From assembly GCA_046153875.1 (NCBI GenBank), contig JBJXFE010000030.1:1-62432 (forward strand): a stretch of DNA of 62,432 bases, read 5' to 3'. The position numbers were made by a program, and so were the translations under genes. Positions 15,901 to 23,104 of the stretch are shown here, in pieces. The notes under the pieces are model-generated. The model worked only from the letters and a program-made list of their open reading frames with translations. It made no database searches and had not been told where the DNA came from. Numbering within the stretch: position 1 is the first letter of the stretch; each line of letters opens with the position of its first letter. Source of the stretch: JBJXFE01 sp046153875. GTDB taxonomy: Bacteria > Planctomycetota > Phycisphaerae > Phycisphaerales > UBA1924.

Positions 15901-16677
15901 TCACGCGCGCTGGTAGCTGCGCCGGCGCATGTAACTGAAGCCGATCACGGCCGCGAGCGTGCCGATACCCGCCCACGCCGCCGGGGGCAGCGGGATGAGG
16001 ACCAGGAGGTCCTGACCGGCTCCGTCAAACTGCCACAGCCCGGTGGCGCCGTTGAAACTGCGCGAGCTCCAGAGGCGCGCGACCATCACGCCGAAGAGCG
16101 AGCCGGTACCGTTGGCGTTGGCCTGCCCGATCAGCGCGTCCCGCCACGCCGCCACCTGGTTGGCCACGCTATAGGCGGATCCGGTGCCGGGGCCGCCCGG
16201 CTCCCAGTTCTCCTCCTCAAGCATCCAGATCGCTTCCTGCATGGCGCGCTGGTGGCCCGAGTCCGCGATGTTGAAGCCCGACCCGCCGAAGACCGAAGCG
16301 AGCCCGCCGGGGCTGCCGATCGCCTGGCTGTAGAGCCATGCGGTCGCGGAGCTCAGTGCGTCCTGCCCACCGATGGATCCACCCGATCCCCCGCCAGCGG
16401 CCGACGCGGCGTACTCGACGAAGTACGATGGGCCGAACGAGACGAACTCGTTGGTCTCAAGGCAGAACGTCTGGATCGAAACCGACCCGGAGGAGAACGG
16501 TGTGAACGGCGCCGGGTTGCCCCCGATCAGTCCGGTCTCCACGGAGATCGTGGCGTTGAACGGGCCTCCCCCGTACGACACCGCCGGGCCGCTTGAAACC
16601 ACGATCGTGTCTGCGAGGGCGGCACCCGCGAAGGACGCGGCGGCGAGGCCGCCAACGAAACGCTGGACCCCTCTCAT
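15901..16677 (-). CDS. Putative exosortase-anchored surface protein with thioester-domain-like Cys/Gln pair
   Basis: 258 residues. A signal peptide (1-22, ending GAALA-D) and a C-terminal tripartite sorting signal are clear: IPLPPAAW (228-235), a hydrophobic helix (236-249), then RRRSYQRA. This is the layout of PEP-CTERM-type substrates, with a PLPPAAW variant in place of VPEP. The body is Gly/Ser-rich. 'TFCLE' with C72 and 'AMQEAIWML' with Q147 match the paired motifs ([FY]C and QxAIW) of thioester domains in Gram-positive adhesins, where Cys and Gln form an internal thioester. AAAGGGG lies just upstream of the ATG. The exosortase is encoded 9 kb upstream on the same strand, so this is a likely client; the thioester is a prediction from motifs only. 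Confidence 0.7.
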   Translation of the reverse strand: MRGVQRFVGGLAAASFAGAALADTIVVSSGPAVSYGGGPFNATISVETGLIGGNPAPFTPFSSGSVSIQTFCLETNEFVSFGPSYFVEYAASAAGGGSGGSIGGQDALSSATAWLYSQAIGSPGGLASVFGGSGFNIADSGHQRAMQEAIWMLEEENWEPGGPGTGSAYSVANQVAAWRDALIGQANANGTGSLFGVMVARLWSSRSFNGATGLWQFDGAGQDLLVLIPLPPAAWAGIGTLAAVIGFSYMRRRSYQRA

Positions 16678-17009
16678 CCCCGACCCCTTTCGACATCCAC
16701 GATCCGTCGTCCCGGCGCGCAGACAGAACTACACCTTCCCCCGCACGCGCCGAACGATCGTGATCCCCTCTACCCTTTTCCCGACCCCCTCAACACACGC
16801 GCCCGCGGCCCCGAACCGAACGCACGCGGGACTATCTCTCAGACGGTACCAATAACCGATTCGGGGGGAATCCGCAAGGGCAATTGCACATTCACACGGC
16901 AAAAACAAATCGATCCCTCGGTGGACCTCCATGGGTGGCCGGTCGACCGGGGATCGCGGAACTTCCATCACATTGAGTGTAAATCGTGTTTTTACAGGGC
17001 ACTAGGTAC
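16678..17009 (-). other. Intergenic leader of the exosortase substrate gene
   Basis: 332 bp without a supported gene. It has AT-rich patches unlike its surroundings (about 16855-16915 and 16975-17000) and an inverted repeat TGTAAA-N7-TTTACA at 16978-16996, just past the stop codon of the TPR gene. That repeat could be a weak hairpin or an operator. I found no convincing sigma70 pair and no sigma54 GGCAC-N5-TTGC element on the minus strand, though a promoter for the 16677 gene is expected here. Confidence 0.4.
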
Positions 17010-20000
17010 TCATCGACCGCCGTCCCTCGTGGCAAGATCGGTTTCGATTCGGGTCGCTTCCAACCGCTGTTGGGATGAAATCACCGCCCGCCCAGCCTGA
17101 ACGTCGGCGTCCACCGCTGACAGCAGGGCGCGGGCCTCGCCGGCCTCCGCCGCCGACCCATCCGCGAGCACTCGCGCCAAGCCGATTCGACCCGCGACGT
17201 AGACGGGGTCGATCGCGAGGGCGTCGCGGAACGCACGGACGGCGTCGGTGCGCGACCCGAGTGCGGCCTCGATTCGCCCCAGCGTGTCGAAGAAGGCTGG
17301 GTTCCGCACCGAGGTGGCGGCGCTTCGCGCCAGAGACCTCGCCCGTCTCAGGTCCGGCGCCCCCCCCCCCAGGGTGAGCATGGCGTACGCGGCGTTGTTC
17401 TGGAGTGGCGCGCGCAACTCGGCCGGGAGCGCCGGAAGCGCCAGCCCCCGCTCATAGAAGGCCAACGCGGACTTCACATCCCCCAAGGCCTCCGCCACCG
17501 TTGCCGCACGCAGCAGCAGGTCGATCCGGTCAGGTTGGGCGGCCAGCGATCGGTGCAGCAGGTCCAGGGCCACGGTCCGGTGTCGGCGGGCGTCGTCGCC
17601 CGCGACGGCCTCACCAGCGACGGCGTGGGCCCGCGCGAGAACGGCCCACGCGTCCGCCCCGGGGTTGGAATCCGCGAAGCGCTGCGCAGCGTCGAGTGCG
17701 GCGGCAGCGCCCCCCGGGGCGCTGAGGAGCACCTCGACGAGCCGCTCGATCACGCTTACACGGGCCGGATCGGCCGCGAGTGCGCGCCGGAGCGCCTCCG
17801 CCGCACCCGCCGGATCCTCCGACGCCTGGCGCAGCCGCCCGAGCACCTCCAGCACGTCCGCACCGGCGGCGTCCGTCTCGAGCGGGAGCAGGGCGCTCCG
17901 GGCACGGTCCAGCAGCTCGACCCGGAGCGCTTCGTGGCGCTGCGCCAGTTCGATGTACGCGCCCGCACGTGCCGCACGCTCCGCGTCGCCCGCGCCTTCA
18001 AAGGCCGCGGAGGCACGATCCAGCCATTGCCGCGCGGCGTTCCCCGACGGGAGGTCGACCACGAGCGGAAGGAACACGCGGGTGCGCACCCCCGACGATC
18101 CATCCAACACCGACGCGAGTACGGCGTAGGCGTCCTCGACCTGGCCCGCCATGACCTGGGCGCGCGTGTACAACCCGAGAACGAGAAGCCCTTGTGGTGA
18201 ATCCGCGACCAACTTCGCACGCTCGACCCGCGACGAGAGCGCGGCCAGGGCCTGCGATGGCGCTCCCAGACGCAGGTTCGCCTCGGCGACCGCCGCGTCC
18301 GCCTCGACGGGGCGGGACGGGTCCCGGCGACGCCAGGCCTCGGCGGCGGCGAGCGCGCGATCCCATCGGCCCATCAGTCCGTGAGCGGCCGCCGCCAGTC
18401 GGGCGGGCTCGGGAAGCATCGGGAACGCCGACATGGCGCGCTCCGCGATCTGGGCCGCGGCCTCTGGTTTCGGCGGCGTCAGGCTCAGCAGGCGCCGCAC
18501 CACCAGGTTCTGGACGGACGCTTGGTCTGCAAACCGTTCCGCGAACGCCGCCAGACCGGTTTCTGAGTCGAGCGTTCCCGACGCCCGCGCCTCCGCGACG
18601 GCTCGGATGACGACGGCCGTACGCGCACTCGTCATGGGTGACTCGGCGGCCAGGGCGTTGGCGAACGCGGCCAGGTCCGGCTCGGCGCCGGCGCCCAGCG
18701 CCGTAACCTGAGCCTCGAGCGCCCGCAACCGCGCGTCGTCGGGCAGGGCGCGGCGTGCCTCGGCCACGGTCTTCACAGCCTCATCCAGGCGGCCCGCGGC
18801 GGTCTGCACGCTCACCAGACGATCCCACGCCTCGGCGTGCTTGGGATCGGCCGCCACGGCTCGGCGCAGGTGCTCGATCGCGCGATCGGGCTGCCCGCGC
18901 GCGGCCTCGAACCGCGCGAGCATCACGTCGCGCGACGAAGTCGCTCCGGCCCGTTCCGCCAGGGCGGACGCGAGCTGCTCGGCATGATCGCGTTCGCCCA
19001 GGCGGTCGAGCCAGACGGCCACGGCCACGGCCTGATCGGGCGCCTCCGGCGGGTCGAGGGCGAGGTCCCGGAAGACGGTCAGGGCCTCGCCGTCACGACG
19101 CGCCCGGGCCAGCGCCTCGCCCTTCGCGAGCAGCAGCCGGGGTGTCGGGCGGACCGCGGCGAGTGATTCGAAGATCGGGATCGCCTCATCGGCATCCCCC
19201 TGCGCCAGCAGAAGCCCGGCGGCCTGTTCCTGGAGGTCGGGATCATCGGGGTGCTCACGGATCAGACGGAGGGCTTCGTCCCGCGCCGCCGGGAACTCCC
19301 TGCGTCGTTGCATCAATGCCGCCGCCCGGAGCCACACGGGTCCGGGCTCCGGTGAAGCCTGGGCCGCGGCCCGGAGCTCGGTCAGCGCGCCCGACAGGTC
19401 CGGGATCAGCCCGCGCTCGGGATCGTCCACGAGCAACGCGTCGGCCAGGAGCAGGTGCCCCTCGACGAGCTGGGGTTGTTCGGTGGTGACGCCGCGGAGC
19501 AGGCGAACCGCTTCGTCGCGCTGCTTCGCATCGGGTCGGGCGGAGAGGTGGGCGCGGGCCCGGGCCAGACGGACAACGGGCGCATCGCGGTCCCCGGCGC
19601 CCGTCAACCGTGCGATGCGTGTCGCGGCCCGCGACACGAACTCGGCGTCGCGCGTGGCCGAGGGCGAGCGGAGCGAGGCCATCTGCGTTGTCAGGTCGTC
19701 CACGTCCGAATCGGCGAGGGCGATCCACGCCGCGGCAGCGCCGGGATCGGCGACCTGATCCATGAACACCGCAACGGCGCGTCCCCAGGCGCGGCGCTCC
19801 GCCCCGCCCGAGGCCTCCGCCCCTGCGCGCAGCATGGCCAGTCCCTCGGCGGCGCGCCCGCGCGCGCGCAGCACGGAGGCACGCGCGGCCGCCGTGGACG
19901 GCGCATTCCCGTGCGCCGCGACGGCCGCGAGGAGCACGTCGTCTTCGACGCCGAGCCCTTCACGCAGGCTCACCAGGGCGACGCGTTCGAGCGTCTCGCG

Positions 20001-21689
20001 CGAGAAGGGGTCCGCCCCGGACAACGATCCGCGGACCAACGTGGCCGCCCGGGGTCGCTGACCCGTCCGCGCCAGCACCAGCACGTGTCCGGGCAACAGG
20101 CGTTCGATGAACCGTGCGGCGGCCGCGGCGTCCGGCTGTTGGCTCGCCTTTTCGGTGGCCTCTTCGGCAAACCGCAGCAACTCGGCCTCGTCGCCCGTTG
20201 CCGAATCGGCGCGTTCGAGCCGCGCGATCCGCGCATCGAACTTCGCCAGCGCCGCCGACACGTCTCGTGGGGCCAGACGCGACGCGCGATCCGCGGCGTC
20301 GACCGCGTCGTCGATCCGCCCGAGCTCCAGGTGCGCCTGGGAAAGACGAACCCACGGGCGAGCCCACCCGACCGACAGCGGGGACGACGCGACGCGGCGC
20401 CATTCACCGATGGCCTCATCCAGCCTCCCGAAGGCCGCGAGAGTCTCCGCGTGCAGGAAGCGGAAGACGGGCTCGGCGGGGTGCCGCTCGACCGCCAACG
20501 CCGCGGCACCAAGGGCGGCCATGGGGTCGGCGGGGGCGGCGACGACCGCGTCGAGCGCGGCATCCCAGGCCCCGGCGCGGAAGTCGTCGGCTCTCGCCTT
20601 GAGCGCCCGTCGCACCGCGCCGGCATCCCCCGCAGGGCCCGCCGACAGGAGCGCCAGCGCCTTGAACCCGAGAAGGTCGGACGCCGTCCCGGGCGACGAC
20701 TCGTCGATTAGGGCGGCCGCGGCGTGCAGGCCGTCGGTCGCGCCGCGCTGCCACGCGCGGCGCACGTACAGCAGGAACAAACCGGGGCGGGCCGACGCGT
20801 CCGCCGCGTCGCGGAGAACGCCCAGCGCGTGGTCGTGCCTCCCGAGCTGGTCGAAGAGTGCCGCGACGCGCAGCGCGTACGTCTCGTCCGGGTACATCGC
20901 CGGGCCGAGCCGCTCCCCGGTGTCGGGGTCCAGGGCGGTGAGCCCGCACAGCCCGTCAAAGAGCCGCTCGAACTCCGCGGGGTCCGGTGGTCCCAGGCCG
21001 ATCAGCAGCGTGGCGAGGCCGGCCCGCGGGTCCTCGGGGTGGGCGCGCGCGAGCGCCTCGGCTTCCTGTCGGGCCTCGGCGTCGCGCCCGCGGCGGACGA
21101 GCCACTCGGCGCGCAGCAGCCGCGCGTCGAGGTCGAGGGGCTCCAGTTCGGTCAGACGGGCGACCACGGCACCGAGTTCATCGCCGAAATCGGCGAGCGC
21201 CGCCCGTGCAGCCGCTTCGGCACGCAGCGCGACGAGATCGTCACGCGTGGCGTCGGAGAGCCGCGCCGGCCGGGACCGGGCCGCCAGGTCGCGCGCTTCC
21301 GGGTGCCGGCCTACGGCGCCGTAGAGCGCGAGCAACTCGCGCTGGGCCTCACGATCGTCCGGGCGCGATCCCAGGTAGCGTCGGTACGCGCGGATCGACT
21401 CTTCCAGGTGGCTCCCGTCGAATCGCTCAGCCTTGCTCCAGGCCCGCGCGAACGCGAGCTGGGCTTCCGCGTCATCGGGGCGTCGGCGCAGGTAGCGATC
21501 CAGTTTTTCGAGGGCTTCGGCCGACGCGCCGCGCCCGGCCGCCGCGAGCCCCTCGGCCCGGTAGCGCGCCGCGATCCGATCGCGTTGCCAGTGGCGCAGC
21601 ACGAACGCGCCCGCGGCGCCCGCGCCGATCATCACGACCACCGCGGACAGGAGCAGCAGCCGACGCACCGTCTTGGGCTTGAGTCTCAT
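17010..21689 (-). CDS. Giant membrane-anchored TPR protein of the exosortase/EPS operon
   Basis: 1559 residues. A basic N-terminus and one membrane helix (about 10-31) precede an almost uninterrupted series of TPR-type helical repeats that reaches the C-terminus ('AEALEKLDRYLRRRPDDAEAQ', 'AIEHLRRAVAADPKHAEAW' and similar). The start ATG overlaps the upstream sugar-transferase stop in an ATGA, so translation is coupled. PEP-CTERM/EPS loci commonly carry a long TPR protein (PrsT type) thought to help assembly or export; this one is larger and has a membrane anchor rather than a lipobox. The solenoid is probably periplasmic and could organise the polymerase/Wzc complex. A 12-base C-run near 17359 does not break the frame. 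Confidence 0.8.
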   Translation of the reverse strand: MRLKPKTVRRLLLLSAVVVMIGAGAAGAFVLRHWQRDRIAARYRAEGLAAAGRGASAEALEKLDRYLRRRPDDAEAQLAFARAWSKAERFDGSHLEESIRAYRRYLGSRPDDREAQRELLALYGAVGRHPEARDLAARSRPARLSDATRDDLVALRAEAAARAALADFGDELGAVVARLTELEPLDLDARLLRAEWLVRRGRDAEARQEAEALARAHPEDPRAGLATLLIGLGPPDPAEFERLFDGLCGLTALDPDTGERLGPAMYPDETYALRVAALFDQLGRHDHALGVLRDAADASARPGLFLLYVRRAWQRGATDGLHAAAALIDESSPGTASDLLGFKALALLSAGPAGDAGAVRRALKARADDFRAGAWDAALDAVVAAPADPMAALGAAALAVERHPAEPVFRFLHAETLAAFGRLDEAIGEWRRVASSPLSVGWARPWVRLSQAHLELGRIDDAVDAADRASRLAPRDVSAALAKFDARIARLERADSATGDEAELLRFAEEATEKASQQPDAAAAARFIERLLPGHVLVLARTGQRPRAATLVRGSLSGADPFSRETLERVALVSLREGLGVEDDVLLAAVAAHGNAPSTAAARASVLRARGRAAEGLAMLRAGAEASGGAERRAWGRAVAVFMDQVADPGAAAAWIALADSDVDDLTTQMASLRSPSATRDAEFVSRAATRIARLTGAGDRDAPVVRLARARAHLSARPDAKQRDEAVRLLRGVTTEQPQLVEGHLLLADALLVDDPERGLIPDLSGALTELRAAAQASPEPGPVWLRAAALMQRRREFPAARDEALRLIREHPDDPDLQEQAAGLLLAQGDADEAIPIFESLAAVRPTPRLLLAKGEALARARRDGEALTVFRDLALDPPEAPDQAVAVAVWLDRLGERDHAEQLASALAERAGATSSRDVMLARFEAARGQPDRAIEHLRRAVAADPKHAEAWDRLVSVQTAAGRLDEAVKTVAEARRALPDDARLRALEAQVTALGAGAEPDLAAFANALAAESPMTSARTAVVIRAVAEARASGTLDSETGLAAFAERFADQASVQNLVVRRLLSLTPPKPEAAAQIAERAMSAFPMLPEPARLAAAAHGLMGRWDRALAAAEAWRRRDPSRPVEADAAVAEANLRLGAPSQALAALSSRVERAKLVADSPQGLLVLGLYTRAQVMAGQVEDAYAVLASVLDGSSGVRTRVFLPLVVDLPSGNAARQWLDRASAAFEGAGDAERAARAGAYIELAQRHEALRVELLDRARSALLPLETDAAGADVLEVLGRLRQASEDPAGAAEALRRALAADPARVSVIERLVEVLLSAPGGAAAALDAAQRFADSNPGADAWAVLARAHAVAGEAVAGDDARRHRTVALDLLHRSLAAQPDRIDLLLRAATVAEALGDVKSALAFYERGLALPALPAELRAPLQNNAAYAMLTLGGGAPDLRRARSLARSAATSVRNPAFFDTLGRIEAALGSRTDAVRAFRDALAIDPVYVAGRIGLARVLADGSAAEAGEARALLSAVDADVQAGRAVISSQQRLEATRIETDLATRDGGR

Positions 21690-23098
21690 GAGTGGGTGAA
21701 GCGCCGCAGGATCATGCCGACCGTCCGGGCGATGATAACAAGGTCAAACCAGAACGAGCGGCGTTCCACGTACTCGATGTCGTAGCGGATCCACTCCTGG
21801 AAATCGGTCCCGGCGGTCCGCGTGCGGCTCACCTGCCAGAGCCCGGTGATGCCGGGGCGCACACTCAATCGCGCTTCGCGCCATCCGGGGCAATACTGGT
21901 TCTCCTTGAACGGGCTGGGGCGGGGGCCGACCACGGACATGTCGCCCCTGAGCACGTTCACGAACTGGGGGAGCTCATCGAGCTGGTACTTGCGGATGAA
22001 GCGCCCCACCGCGGTGAGCCGCGGATCGTTCTCCATGAAGAACTGGGGCCCGTCCGCCTGGTTCAGCGCCGCCAGCTCGGCCTTCACCTGCTCCGCGTTG
22101 TTGCGCATGGACCGGAACTTCAGGCAGTCGAAGACGCGACCGCCGATCGTCTCCCGCTTGTGCGCGAACAGCACCGGGCGACCGTCCTCCAGCCAGATCA
22201 GCACAGCCGCGAGAATCCAGATCGGCCACGTCGTCGCCAGCACCAGCAGCGCGAACGCGACGTCGAACGCGCGCTTGGCGATCTGCGACACCGGCGGCGG
22301 GGGCGTGAACCTCAGGATCTGCGCCGGGGAGAGCGGCTCCAGGTCCAGCCACGGAACATCATCGCGCGCCGGCCGGGACTCGGGCAGGTCCCACACCGCG
22401 CCCGGGCCCACCGCCGTCGAGCCCGGCGGGAGTGTCCGTCCGGCGCCGATCCACAACGGCCCGACCACGCCCGCGTCGGGCGCAACGGTCGCGCCGACAT
22501 CGGCCCACACGCGACCGCCGAGCGGGCGCACTCGACCCACCGTCGCGTCGGGCCTCTTCCATGCGCCGACCAGGTCGCGCACGAACCGCGTGACCTCCGC
22601 CGGGTCCGACGCGTCGTACACGTGCCCGCGCACGACTTCGGCGTGCCGCCGGCGCTTGGGCGCCGACCGGAAGAGCTCGCGCCAGGCCGATCGTGCGTCG
22701 GGATGGTGCTGCCACGTCCGCGCGATCTCGGGGTCCGTCGTGAGCGCGACGCGCATCACCCGCGTGTCCGCCCCGCCGTACACACGCCGGAATGCGCGGA
22801 ACCGCCCGTCCGGAGAGGCCGAGACTTCCTCGCGGTACCCGCGCTCGCGACCGTCACGCAGGCGGAGCACGAAGACCGCGGGGTTCAACCAGGCCATCGT
22901 GTCAAGCACGCCCGCCACGCGGAAGATCATCAGGGCGCGCGGGTCGGTGAGCAGAAACAGTTCGGCGTGGGGCACGAGCGGAGCGGGCTCCCCCGCGGGC
23001 ACGACCTGCACCCCGCGCGACGCCCAGAACCGCGCGTGCAACTCCACCGGGGTGAGGCCCCAGACCGTCAGGTCGGCGATAGGGGCGGCCTGGATCAT
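21686..23098 (-). CDS. Initiating sugar-phosphate transferase with unusual N-terminal beta-helix-like region
   Basis: 470 residues. The C-terminal 200 residues are a standard bacterial sugar transferase (PF02397 type): 'KRAFDVAFALLVL' membrane segment, 'GRVFDCLKFRSMR', 'YQLDELPQFVNVLRGDMSVVGPRP' with the catalytic Asp-Glu pair (near residue 370) and 'RPGITGLWQVSRT'. Such enzymes move a sugar-1-phosphate to undecaprenyl phosphate to start repeat-unit synthesis. The N-terminus lacks the four membrane helices of WcaJ-like enzymes. It is a soluble 270-residue region ending in hexapeptide-like turns (about 196-245, 'VWADVGATVAPDAGVVGP') similar in style to the nucleotidyltransferase-like protein four genes upstream. 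It starts 7 bp after the Wzc-like gene. Confidence 0.88.
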   Translation of the reverse strand: MIQAAPIADLTVWGLTPVELHARFWASRGVQVVPAGEPAPLVPHAELFLLTDPRALMIFRVAGVLDTMAWLNPAVFVLRLRDGRERGYREEVSASPDGRFRAFRRVYGGADTRVMRVALTTDPEIARTWQHHPDARSAWRELFRSAPKRRRHAEVVRGHVYDASDPAEVTRFVRDLVGAWKRPDATVGRVRPLGGRVWADVGATVAPDAGVVGPLWIGAGRTLPPGSTAVGPGAVWDLPESRPARDDVPWLDLEPLSPAQILRFTPPPPVSQIAKRAFDVAFALLVLATTWPIWILAAVLIWLEDGRPVLFAHKRETIGGRVFDCLKFRSMRNNAEQVKAELAALNQADGPQFFMENDPRLTAVGRFIRKYQLDELPQFVNVLRGDMSVVGPRPSPFKENQYCPGWREARLSVRPGITGLWQVSRTRTAGTDFQEWIRYDIEYVERRSFWFDLVIIARTVGMILRRFTHS

Positions 23099-23104
23099 GG
23101 CGCA

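Noticed and set aside
17359..17372. Possible frameshift at a long C-run in the TPR gene
   Set aside because: The frame stays open on both sides and TPR-type sequence continues, so no shift is needed.
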